NCBI GenBank assembly: GCA_030601845.1
Contig: JAUWAY010000013.1
Location: 1-58,546, forward strand
Reading direction: 5' to 3'
Origin: Phycisphaerae bacterium
Lineage (GTDB): Bacteria > Planctomycetota > Phycisphaerae > Sedimentisphaerales > Anaerobacaceae
DNA length: 58,546 nt
Positions 43,727-51,912 of the stretch are shown piece after piece (the stretch's first letter is position 1; every line of letters starts with the position of its first letter). The position numbers were made by a program, and so were the translations under genes. The notes beneath the pieces were generated by a model. That model worked only from the letters and a program-made list of their open reading frames with translations, ran no database searches and had not been told where the DNA came from.

Positions 43727-45202
43727 TCAGCCGGCGATACTGTCTTCGAGACGGGCAAGTATAGTTCTGGCCTTGGAGATTTTGTTCCCTGCCGGGCCCT
43801 GCCAGCGCAATTCCGCATTTCGCTTGATTTGCTCTTCGATCTTTTTGCAGGCCAGAAGTACTGTGGCGTGATTTTTATTGCCCATAAATCTGCCTACCTC
43901 CGACGACGACATCCTGGTATGCTTTCTTGCAAGATACATACTAAAATGCCTGGCAAGGGCTACGGTCCTGTCTTTCCTGGACGAGTGTATATTGGCTACA
44001 GTTTCTCCGAAAAAGGTCGCCACGGCCGATTCGATATCTGATATGTGCACAATCGGGTCGCAGCGTTCCAGATGTTCAGCCAGAACCACCCGGGCCATAG
44101 ACAAGCTGATTTTTTCGTTTTGGAGTGCCGAATAAGCAATTAATTTCAGCAGAGCCCCCTCCAATTCCCGCACATTGGTCCGCAGGTTCTCGGCAATGTA
44201 TCTTATAACACTTTCGGGGATTTGCTTTCTGTGGTTCGCATTTCGCGACTTATTGCCAAATGGAGTTGCCCTCATAGTTGCTGCGTATTGTCTGCAGATT
44301 TGGCAACGGGTCGCCAAGTCGGGCGTCTCAATCTTAACGACCATTCCCGAAACGAACCGGTTAACCAGCTTTTCGGAGAGCTGGCCTATCATCTTTGGAT
44401 GGGCGTCAGAGGCCAGCACGACCTGCTTTCCTGCCAGATTGATTGTATTGAAAGTATGCAGGAATTCTTCCTGCGTTGAAGGCTTGCTGGCCAGGAAGTG
44501 AACATCGTCGATTGCCAACAGGTCTGTTTGTCGCATTCTGCGGCGAAAGGCCTCGAGCTTTTTTGTCTTCAAGCCCAGCACAAACTGATTAACAAAGTCC
44601 TCCGCCGACAAATACGACCAGTTGGTCTCGGGGCGGGTTTTACTTACTGCATTGCAGATTCCCTGCAGCAGATGTGTTTTGCCGAGGCCGTATCCTCCGT
44701 GAATAAACAGCGGATTGAAGGGACTTTGTTGCTCGTTGACGACCACCCTTGCGGCGTTGTAAGCCAATTGATTGGACGGGCCGACAACGAATGTATCCAG
44801 ACTTAATTTCAGCCTTTTCTTTGCAGGTGGCTGAATTTTAGCTCGCCGGCCGCCAAAACGGTTCTGTGCCTTTTCTACTAACCGTGCCTGGCAGTCCAGT
44901 TGTGTTCTCCTCTGGCGTCCGGCCAGCCCCGGGTCGATGGCGAAAGTAATCCTTGGGCTGTTTTTGGTAACCGCCCGAACGGCGGCGCTGATGTGGTTTA
45001 GAAAATGGTTTTCAAGCCAGCTTGCTATAAAAAGGTTTGGAACACCTACTTTCAGGTATCCGCCGGTAAGCGTCATCTTGGTCGAATTCTTGAACCATAT
45101 CCGATACTTTTCCGGCCCAACTTTCTCGGCAAGGGCCTGGTTAATCGCACTTATTTGGGACGCCACCTGACGAGAACTCTCATCCGTGATTGTGCTCTGC
45201 AT
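43727..45202 (-). CDS. dnaA: Chromosomal replication initiator DnaA
   Basis: 491 aa from ATG 45202 (GGGGAG upstream); an upstream in-frame extension lacks a ribosome site. Domain I: INQALAEKVGPEKYRIWFKN and FIASWLENHF. Domain III AAA+: Walker A GGYGLGKTHLLQG, Walker B LLAIDDVHFLASK, sensor regions VVLASDAHPKMIGQL and RFVSGMVVKIETPDLATR. Domain IV: VALARHFSMYLARKHTRMSS followed by EVGRFMGNKNHATVL, which corresponds to the DnaA-box-binding signature, with GNKNHATV in place of the usual GGRDHTTV. It binds DnaA boxes and opens oriC. The region upstream (45203-45459) is AT-rich with DnaA-box-like words. Confidence 0.96.
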   Translation of the reverse strand: MQSTITDESSRQVASQISAINQALAEKVGPEKYRIWFKNSTKMTLTGGYLKVGVPNLFIASWLENHFLNHISAAVRAVTKNSPRITFAIDPGLAGRQRRTQLDCQARLVEKAQNRFGGRRAKIQPPAKKRLKLSLDTFVVGPSNQLAYNAARVVVNEQQSPFNPLFIHGGYGLGKTHLLQGICNAVSKTRPETNWSYLSAEDFVNQFVLGLKTKKLEAFRRRMRQTDLLAIDDVHFLASKPSTQEEFLHTFNTINLAGKQVVLASDAHPKMIGQLSEKLVNRFVSGMVVKIETPDLATRCQICRQYAATMRATPFGNKSRNANHRKQIPESVIRYIAENLRTNVRELEGALLKLIAYSALQNEKISLSMARVVLAEHLERCDPIVHISDIESAVATFFGETVANIHSSRKDRTVALARHFSMYLARKHTRMSSSEVGRFMGNKNHATVLLACKKIEEQIKRNAELRWQGPAGNKISKARTILARLEDSIAG

Positions 45203-45306
45203 TGACAGTCTCCCCTTAATTGATAGTTTTACTTTTAGTTGATAAACTCTCTTATCGTTATTATTGAGTGGTAACAAAACAAATCAATACTATTTCGAAT
45301 AATTTC

Positions 45307-45416
45307 TTTTCCACTTGATAGAGGTCGCTGTCACTATTGACTTTGCGCACGAAAAAAATTTATTTTAAACAGGTTTTGCACATCGTAAGTCCGTTTTGTG
45401 GAAAAGCTGTGGATTG
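45307..45416. promoter_or_regulatory. DnaA-box-like cluster upstream of dnaA
   Basis: TTTTCCACT at 45307-45315 (+), the exact TTWTNCACA match TTTTCCACA at 45397-45405 (minus strand) and CAATCCACA at 45408-45416 (minus strand) lie in an AT-rich stretch. They could serve dnaA autoregulation or part of an origin. The number of boxes is small and two have mismatches. Confidence 0.4.
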
Positions 45417-45459
45417 AATTTTAAAATTTCAGCCGATAGCGTATAGTTTTTTCTATCCG

Positions 45460-46899
45460 CTACTTTCTTACAATGATTGCTACGTAGCCACCGTCATGGT
45501 CGAACCCCCTGGCCGACGGCAGGGTTAGCTTTTCGGATTTGAGTTCAAAACTATGTTTTTTCTGTAAAAACCGCTTTACAAGCTCGCTGTTTTCAGCTGC
45601 TTGGATACTGCAGGTGCTGTAGGCAATTCGGCCTTGCGGTTTTATCATATCCGCAGCCATATTGAGCAGCTCGCTCTGTGTTTTTGCCAACTCCATTATT
45701 GTTTTTGGCTTTATTCTATAACGGACCTCGATGCGTTTTGCCAGTACGCCGGTATTTGAGCACGGCACATCCAGCAGGACGCAATCGAAAGGGCCACATC
45801 GCTTATCGCTTATCGCAAATCGCTTATCGCCGTTTTCGATTTGTCCTTCGCGATTCGCGACTGGCCATTTGCGATTTGCCATCAGTTCTTCATAAGCAAC
45901 GATCCTGACACTGCTTATGCCAAGTCGGGCGATGTTTTCTTTGACCATTTTAAGGCGTTCGGCGTCGATATCAGTTGCAATAATCCTGGCAGAGTCGCCG
46001 GTAGCTTCGGCCAGTTGCGTTGTTTTTACGCCCGGTGCGGCGCAGAGGTCGAGTATTGTCCAGTTGGGCGGTGGCCCCAGAAGCCGTACCGCCTGCGAAG
46101 CTGTTATATCCTGAACGGTAAAAAGCCCTTCCGCAAAGCCGGGCAATTCCCCTACTGCCCGCGGACTTCCTATCTTTAGCACTGCCTCGTCAGCTAATAT
46201 CTCAAAGCTCATACCTGCTTGATGGAATTTTTCAGCAAGTTCCTTAACGGTTGTTTTCAACGTATTGGGCCTGACGTAAATACTTGGCCTGCGGTTGCTT
46301 GCGAAACAAATTTGCCGGGTCAGCTCTGCGCCGAATTCTGCGAGCCAGTTGATTACCAGCCATTTGGGCAGCGAAAAGGCACCGCTGAAATAATCAGCCG
46401 GTGAAGTTTTTGGCTCCGGCAGAAGTTCGCTGTCAAATTCACAGCCGGCTGAAGGCGTCTGCGGCAGGGTTCTCCGGACATCGGCTTGCGATAGCGGGAT
46501 TTGGCGGTCGTTTATGTGCCTGCTGATTTGCCGCAGCAGAGCGTTTACAAAACCGGTCTGTTTCTTGCCCGCTATTGTCTTGGCATTTTCAACCGCCTCA
46601 TTGACGATTGCGTGCTCTGCAGTGGCCGGCGAATAGATAAGCTCGTAAGCGGCGATACGGATGATATTTAGCAGCCCGGCAGGTATCCTTCCAACCGGAC
46701 AGTCGCCGAATTTAGCTACCACCATATCAATAGCGGTTCGATTTCTTATCGTCCCAAAGACAAGGTCGGTCGCCCGTTGCTTTTCTTCGGTTTGTTGAAG
46801 TAGTTTGTTCAGGATTGAGCCGGCGTAATTGCGTTTGGGGTCGAACTGATTCAAGACATCTATTGCAACAGCACGTGCGGTGGTTTGGCGTGCAGCCAT
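45460..46899 (-). CDS. rsmB: 16S rRNA (cytosine-967-C5)-methyltransferase RsmB
   Basis: 479 aa. The N-terminal NusB-like domain runs from AVAIDVLNQFDPKRNYAGS to LLNIIRIAAYELIYSPATA. The C-terminal Rossmann methyltransferase has ILDLCAAPGVKTTQLAE, CVLLDVPCSNTGVLAKR (catalytic PC) and AYSTCSIQAAENSELV (second catalytic TC). It methylates C967 in 16S rRNA. Between the SAM-fold strands, 28 residues (beginning MANRKWPVANREGQIE) are encoded by an 84-bp repeat-like insertion at 45799-45882 that keeps the frame. The gene ends the def-fmt-rsmB cluster, with one base between the fmt stop and its start. Confidence 0.94.
   Translation of the reverse strand: MAARQTTARAVAIDVLNQFDPKRNYAGSILNKLLQQTEEKQRATDLVFGTIRNRTAIDMVVAKFGDCPVGRIPAGLLNIIRIAAYELIYSPATAEHAIVNEAVENAKTIAGKKQTGFVNALLRQISRHINDRQIPLSQADVRRTLPQTPSAGCEFDSELLPEPKTSPADYFSGAFSLPKWLVINWLAEFGAELTRQICFASNRRPSIYVRPNTLKTTVKELAEKFHQAGMSFEILADEAVLKIGSPRAVGELPGFAEGLFTVQDITASQAVRLLGPPPNWTILDLCAAPGVKTTQLAEATGDSARIIATDIDAERLKMVKENIARLGISSVRIVAYEELMANRKWPVANREGQIENGDKRFAISDKRCGPFDCVLLDVPCSNTGVLAKRIEVRYRIKPKTIMELAKTQSELLNMAADMIKPQGRIAYSTCSIQAAENSELVKRFLQKKHSFELKSEKLTLPSARGFDHDGGYVAIIVRK
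45799..45882 (-). repeat. In-frame repeat insertion within rsmB
   Basis: 84 bp (28 codons) built from near-repeated words (CGCTTATCGC, GCGATTTGCC, CGCGATTCGCGA), similar in style to intergenic micro-repeats in this window. It sits in a surface loop position before the catalytic PC motif and encodes basic, polar residues. Confidence 0.65.
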
Positions 46900-46900
46900 T

Positions 46901-47854
46901 TCAGCTTTCTATCTTCTTAAAGAAGTCGCCGGGGCCGGTTCGCCAGCCGTTGACAAAAGCTGTAAAATCCATAAGGGAGCCACCGGCCGGCTTGATTTTT
47001 GCAATCTTCAGGGCGTCTTGACCGCAGATAACGTTTAGATTCTCATCGAGTGTTCCCGCAGGCAGACCGACCAGACTTGAATTCTCGACAACGCAGGCCT
47101 CGGCTATCGTTACCCGCTGAGACTTTGCGGTTTTTTTTGAAACATAAATCACCGAAGCACCGGGCCAGGGCCAGAACCCGAGTATTTTTCTTCGAAGAGA
47201 CTCGGCCGGCTCGTTGAAGTCCAGAAAACCATCCGATTTTTTCAGTTTCGGTGCCAGTGTTGCCTTAGAGTGGTCCTGTTCGGTATAAACGGCTGTGCCT
47301 GCGGCTATTTTGTCTATTGTCTGCAGCAACAGCGGTGCCGCCATTTTAGCCAACCTGTCGTGAAGCTGGCCGGCGGTTTCGTCAGGTGTAATATCGGTTT
47401 CTGCCTGGGCCAGGATTTTCCCGGTGTCCATCTTTTCGGCCAGCTCAATTATACTGATGCCGGTTTCGGTTTCGCCATTGATTATTGCCCAGTTTATTGG
47501 TGCAGCTCCGCGGTATTTCGGAAGCAGCGAGGCGTGGACATTTATGGCGCCTTTGGGCGGCAGATTTATCAGTTCATTTCCGATTTTCTGGCCGAACGCA
47601 ATTACCACAATCAAATCCGGCTCATAATCAGCAACTTTCCCGATGATTTCAGATGCGTTGGCATTATCTGTTTCGACGAAAGGTATCGAATTGGTACTTG
47701 CCCAGCAGGCAACCGGCGTCGGCCGGGCCTTTCTACCACGACCAGCGGGATGCGGCAAGCCGGTAACGACAAACCCCAAACTGTGGCTCGACCCGGCCAG
47801 GGCACCTAAACTCTTAATCCCAAACTCACCGCTACCAAGATACACTATTTCCAT
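46901..47854 (-). CDS. fmt: Methionyl-tRNA formyltransferase
   Basis: 317 aa. Formyltransferase fold with EIVYLGSGEFGIKSLGAL, the catalytic region GAINVHASLLPKYRGAAPIN (N, H) and a downstream D in ISIIELAEKMDTGKI. The C-terminal OB-like domain (LRRKILGFWPWPGASVIY) follows. It formylates Met-tRNAfMet for translation initiation. It lies between def and rsmB on the minus strand; the 42-bp gap to def contains a TAGCGTATAGCGGATAGCGT micro-repeat. Confidence 0.96.
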   Translation of the reverse strand: MEIVYLGSGEFGIKSLGALAGSSHSLGFVVTGLPHPAGRGRKARPTPVACWASTNSIPFVETDNANASEIIGKVADYEPDLIVVIAFGQKIGNELINLPPKGAINVHASLLPKYRGAAPINWAIINGETETGISIIELAEKMDTGKILAQAETDITPDETAGQLHDRLAKMAAPLLLQTIDKIAAGTAVYTEQDHSKATLAPKLKKSDGFLDFNEPAESLRRKILGFWPWPGASVIYVSKKTAKSQRVTIAEACVVENSSLVGLPAGTLDENLNVICGQDALKIAKIKPAGGSLMDFTAFVNGWRTGPGDFFKKIES

Positions 47855-47896
47855 AGCGTTTAGCGTATAGCGGATAGCGTATAGTTTCTCTATCAG

Positions 47897-48421
47897 CTAT
47901 TTTGCGTCCTTCTTATGGTTTTCTTTAAGTTTTTTGAGCTGTTTTCGATGTGCAATTCTGGCAGTTGAGCCCATACGGTTGACGATAGTTAAGCCATTGA
48001 TATGGTCGTATTCGTGCTGCAAAACCCTGGCGTGAAGTCCTTCGCCTTCCTCGCTAAATTCGTTGCCGTCAAGGTCGGTTGCCGTGACCGTACATTTTTT
48101 GTATCTTCGAATTTTTGTGCGAACGCCTGGCACCGACAGACATCCTTCGTCTATTGCGTCAAGTTCGCCGGCCGGTGTAACGGTTGGGTTGATATAGACT
48201 CGGGCGCACTCTCTGCTTGAATCGAGTGATATGATAAAAATCCGCAGCGGCACCCCCACCTGCGGCCCTGCCAGCCCAACTCCTTTGTTTTTCAGCATAA
48301 TCTCTGTCATTTTTTCTACCAGCCGACGGATATTATCATCGATTTTTTCAACCGGCAAGGCCTCTTTGCCCAGGACCTCAGCCGGATAATGCGTTATCCG
48401 ACACTTCTCAACATCTATCAT
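47897..48421 (-). CDS. def: Peptide deformylase
   Basis: 174 aa from ATG 48421 (GAGG seven bases upstream); the longer frame to 48475 passes through repeat sequence. The three motifs are GVGLAGPQVG (with G replacing the common second A), EGCLSVPG and QHEYDHINGL, giving the metal ligands Cys, His, His and catalytic Glu. It removes the formyl group from nascent proteins, functionally paired with the adjacent fmt. Confidence 0.96.
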   Translation of the reverse strand: MIDVEKCRITHYPAEVLGKEALPVEKIDDNIRRLVEKMTEIMLKNKGVGLAGPQVGVPLRIFIISLDSSRECARVYINPTVTPAGELDAIDEGCLSVPGVRTKIRRYKKCTVTATDLDGNEFSEEGEGLHARVLQHEYDHINGLTIVNRMGSTARIAHRKQLKKLKENHKKDAK

Positions 48422-48477
48422 CTTTCGTACCTCGTAATTCGTGACTCGTTGCTCGGGACACGGGTCACGAGTCACTT

Positions 48478-49218
48478 CTATTTATCGTCGAATTCGTCGC
48501 CGGTGAATATATTGCCGAGGTAGTGTTTTCGAACGGTTTGGTTACGGACAATCTCGGCCGGCGAGCCGGCCCCTATCACCCTGCCGTGGTCGATTATATA
48601 GGCCTTATCAACTACTTCCAGCGTCCTCTCGACGTTATGGTCAGTAATGAGAATGCTTACGCCGGATGCGACGAGCCGGCGGATATCGTGCTGCAGGTCT
48701 CCGACGGCAATAGGGTCAACGCCGCTAAACGGCTCATCCAGAAGAACCAGCGAGGGGTCGGTTACCATAGCACGGGCGATTTCAAGTTTTCTTCGCTCAC
48801 CGCCGGAGAGGAATCTGCCCTGGCTTTCAGCGACCTCGCTTAGCCCAAAACGCTCGATAAGCATACCGGCGCGGCGTATTCTCTCTGCGCGTGTGATAGA
48901 CATCGTCTCCAGAATCGCATAGAGGTTGTCCCTGACGCTGAGCCGCTGAAAGATGCTCGGCTCCTGTGAAAGATAGCCGATACCCAGACGGGCCCGTTTG
49001 TACATCGGCAGTTTTGTAATATCCCCGCCCTGGAAGTAAACTTTGCCGTTGTTGGGGGTAATCATCCCCATAATCATTCTGAAGGTGGTGGTTTTTCCGG
49101 CGCCGTTCCGGCCGCAGAGAGCGACAATGCTCCGCTGGGCTACGCTGAAGGATACTTCGTTGACGACGGCCCGGCCGGAATATCTCTTTACCAGCCCACG
49201 AGTTTCAAGAAGAGTCAT
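48478..49218 (-). CDS. lptB: LPS export ABC transporter ATPase LptB
   Basis: 246 aa from ATG 49218; TTG at 49227 is unlikely. Walker A is CGRNGAGKTTTFRMIMG; the LptB-like Q-loop region IGYLSQEPSIFQRLSV and signature FLSGGERRKLEIARAM follow, then Walker B LVLLDEPFSGVDPIA and H-loop ILITDHNVERTLEV. It drives lipopolysaccharide transport with LptFG and LptC, none of which are in this window. Presence supports a diderm cell with LPS, as in many planctomycetes. Confidence 0.93.
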   Translation of the reverse strand: MTLLETRGLVKRYSGRAVVNEVSFSVAQRSIVALCGRNGAGKTTTFRMIMGMITPNNGKVYFQGGDITKLPMYKRARLGIGYLSQEPSIFQRLSVRDNLYAILETMSITRAERIRRAGMLIERFGLSEVAESQGRFLSGGERRKLEIARAMVTDPSLVLLDEPFSGVDPIAVGDLQHDIRRLVASGVSILITDHNVERTLEVVDKAYIIDHGRVIGAGSPAEIVRNQTVRKHYLGNIFTGDEFDDK

Positions 49219-49237
49219 ATCCACCAAGACGGCACCT

Positions 49238-49325
49238 CAAAAAGGCAGTGAGCTAAAGTTTGGAGTGCCTAAAGTTATGTTTTTTTCACTTTAGCTCACT
49301 TTAGCTCACTTTAGGCACTTCGATT
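49238..49325. repeat. GAGCTAAAGT / TTTAGGCACTT word repeats
   Basis: GTGAGCTAAAGTTTGGAGTG and CACTTTAGCTCACTTTAGC occur here in opposing orientation. Related words appear at 39830-39930 and 55840-56052. Low-complexity intergenic micro-repeat family. Confidence 0.55.
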
Positions 49326-49373
49326 CGGCTGTATTATAACAACACCAAAGACCAGAGCAAACGCCTTTTTGTG

Positions 49374-51647
49374 CTATAAAGGACTGAAGCCACTGCGTCG
49401 CAGGCGCCGAAAGGCCGGGTCGTCGGTCAGGCCAATCTTGTCTATGTCGATTGACTTGATTCCCAGTTTGAGTGCGGGCGAGTCCGGCCTCAGGCGGACA
49501 TCGAAATTCTCCAGGTCAACGAACTTCGGGTCGGCGAAGATGCCGTGTTTTTCAAAACCCATTTTTTTAATCTTATCCAGGAAAGCTCGTCCCTGCTCGG
49601 CGTTACTGCAATAGAAGAGGTTGTAATCGGGATTTGCCAGTTTGAGTACCGCCTGCTCCTCTGTATAGAAAGAGGCACTCGGCCCGGTGTTATAGATAAT
49701 GTTTCTCTGTACTCTGGCCCCTTCTGCCGTCTCTTTTCTAAATGCAAGTGCCCCGCCGATGATTATATTGTTCTCGATATAGTTGGTGTGCTTGAGTTTA
49801 ATCCCGTTGCCAAAGATGATATTCTCAGTAACGGTCGATTCTTCCTGGTCATCATCGAAGCGAATCTCGGTGGCGGCGCCGGGACTGAGGTAAATCAGAT
49901 TACGGCGGATGACGTTTCCCGTGCTGGCGCAGGAGAGATAAATAGCGTTGCCGTCGCCCAGTACCTGCATAACGTGATGCAGCTCGTTATCCTGCACGAG
50001 GTTGTTGCGGGCGTGAGCGAAACGCAGAGCCTGGGCGGCTGTCTTGGGTTTTCCGGTTTCTTCCCATCGAATCAAGGGCATATTCTCGCGTATGTCCGGC
50101 GGGATGGCCCCCTCTTTCCACTTGACCGGGTCGGTGATACCAAAATACCGGGGGCGGACGCCGCTGAGGACTATGCCGTCGTACGGCAGATGGTGAATGT
50201 AATTGTTCAGCACTCGGTTTTCACCGCTCTGCCAGATAAAGACCGCGGGGTTGTGCCAGTGGAGGGTACCGATGTTGTGAATTCGATTATTAACGAGCTG
50301 GTTGCGTTTGTTGACATCCTTCAGTCCCGGCCCGTAGCCGCAAAGCAGGATGCCGGTGCCGCCGAGATTGTACAGGTGGTTGCCGGTGATGCGGATGTTC
50401 TGTCCATACAGGTCCACTCGCACGCCCGTGCCGCCGCTGTTGCGGAATGTGCAGTTTTCCACGGCGCATCCCTCGGCACCGCGAAAACGCAACAATGCGT
50501 TGTTCTTATCCCACATTTCCCAGTCGTGCTGGATGCCCTTATCTTCGTTGGTCCACACATCGCGGTCGCCGCAAGTCAGCGTAAGGCCCCTGAATACGAT
50601 ATTGCGCACCGGGACATCACCTTTAATCTTGTCGCGGACGTTGCGTCCTTCGACGCGGAACAGCTCCCGCAAACACGGCGCGACAATATTGTCGCCGGGC
50701 CTGTTGTTCTCCGGCCATAGATAGAGCTTGCCTTCGCGGGTATTAAGCACCCACTCACCGGGGCTGTCCAGTGCCTCCAGCACGTTCTCGACCCAGCAGC
50801 TTTCCGTCCACTTCGGATTGACCATCGCTAACATATAGGTCCCCGGCACGCTTGTCCTGGCGATTCTTTCAGTCTCGTTGACTGTTGCCAGTCCGAGGTA
50901 GTTTACAAGCCATTGTGCGGTTGGGCGGATGAAGATTTCGACGTCTTCCAGGTTTTCCCAGTTGCGCAAAGTCCCTTTCGGGAATTGAAGGGTAACCCGG
51001 TCGTCCCAACGCCGTTCACGAGCGGGGCGCACACCCTCGGGAACAAAACCTTTCGACCGCGCGCGAGGCAGCATCTTCTCGCCATCGTAGAGTGTTCGGA
51101 ATCGCCATTTGCCACCCTTCGTTTCCGGCACATCGGCGACCCAGACCTTGCCTCTGGCCGCTGCCGGCAGACCGGGTAACCGCCCTTTCACTTTTTTGAA
51201 GCCTGTGATTTTGACGCCGGAACTAAAGACCGGCTCCTCGCCGGGATAAGCTGCATAGGTAATCGTCTGGTTGCCTTTACCGGAATCTTTCAACCCAAAA
51301 ACGACTGTCTCTTTAAGATAATACCTCCCGCCGCGAATGAGCACGGTTATATCTTCCTGTGGTTTTATCCTTTTCAGTATCCTAACTTCGTCGCGCGCTC
51401 TGGCCAGTGTCCTGAATGGGCCGTCGCTGCGCTGAGCGTTTGGCGCAGGCAAGGTTCCCGACCAGGAATCGTTACCGGCCGGCGAAACGTAAAAGTCGGC
51501 TTTGTCCACAATCGTTTCTTTGCCTGCAGATTCTTCCGCCAGTCCCGCCCCTCCGAGGGGCGGGGCCAGTCCCTGACAGCCCCCGGCAAGTGCTACATAA
51601 CAAAATACTCCAAGCAAAATAAGCAATGTTTTGGGTATATTCTCCAT
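49374..51647 (-). CDS. Lipoprotein with right-handed parallel beta-helix (pectate-lyase-like fold)
   Basis: 757 aa from ATG 51647 (AGGAG upstream). Lipobox VALAGGC near residue 25. The N-terminal DUF1565-like start is DFYVSPAGNDSWSGTLPAPN, followed by GPFRTLARARDEVR. A wedge domain precedes many beta-helix rungs with N-rich turns (ITGNHLYNLGGTGILLCGYG, VLNNYIHHLPYDGIVLSGVR, LVQDNELHHVMQVLGDGNAI, VIRRNLIYLSPGAATEI, VTENIIFGNGIKL). Probably a surface polysaccharide-binding or lyase/epimerase/glycosidase (GH120-like architecture); the activity cannot be read from sequence. It faces two sulfatase genes divergently. Confidence 0.85.
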   Translation of the reverse strand: MENIPKTLLILLGVFCYVALAGGCQGLAPPLGGAGLAEESAGKETIVDKADFYVSPAGNDSWSGTLPAPNAQRSDGPFRTLARARDEVRILKRIKPQEDITVLIRGGRYYLKETVVFGLKDSGKGNQTITYAAYPGEEPVFSSGVKITGFKKVKGRLPGLPAAARGKVWVADVPETKGGKWRFRTLYDGEKMLPRARSKGFVPEGVRPARERRWDDRVTLQFPKGTLRNWENLEDVEIFIRPTAQWLVNYLGLATVNETERIARTSVPGTYMLAMVNPKWTESCWVENVLEALDSPGEWVLNTREGKLYLWPENNRPGDNIVAPCLRELFRVEGRNVRDKIKGDVPVRNIVFRGLTLTCGDRDVWTNEDKGIQHDWEMWDKNNALLRFRGAEGCAVENCTFRNSGGTGVRVDLYGQNIRITGNHLYNLGGTGILLCGYGPGLKDVNKRNQLVNNRIHNIGTLHWHNPAVFIWQSGENRVLNNYIHHLPYDGIVLSGVRPRYFGITDPVKWKEGAIPPDIRENMPLIRWEETGKPKTAAQALRFAHARNNLVQDNELHHVMQVLGDGNAIYLSCASTGNVIRRNLIYLSPGAATEIRFDDDQEESTVTENIIFGNGIKLKHTNYIENNIIIGGALAFRKETAEGARVQRNIIYNTGPSASFYTEEQAVLKLANPDYNLFYCSNAEQGRAFLDKIKKMGFEKHGIFADPKFVDLENFDVRLRPDSPALKLGIKSIDIDKIGLTDDPAFRRLRRSGFSPL

Positions 51648-51912
51648 AGTCACATCTCCTTTCTTTCTCACGTTGTTTCGTCCCGCCCCTCCCGGAGGGG
51701 CGGGACACACGGACGACGCAATACGACTTCTTATCCAAAATACACAAATTCATCCGGTAATGCAATATCCTGTGCGAAATTTGCCCAAGGGCATCCAAAT
51801 TGCTGCTTGACACAACAAATCGGTAAAGTTAAGCTGTTCAAGGCACCGGCGAAAACTACGGGGGCGAGATAGAATAATGTTATTTAAATTGTAAATTACG
51901 GAGGCGATATCA

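Noticed and set aside
49545-50720. 391-codon plus-strand frame opposite the beta-helix gene
   Set aside because: Antisense shadow; the minus-strand protein has a clear signal, lipobox and fold repeats.
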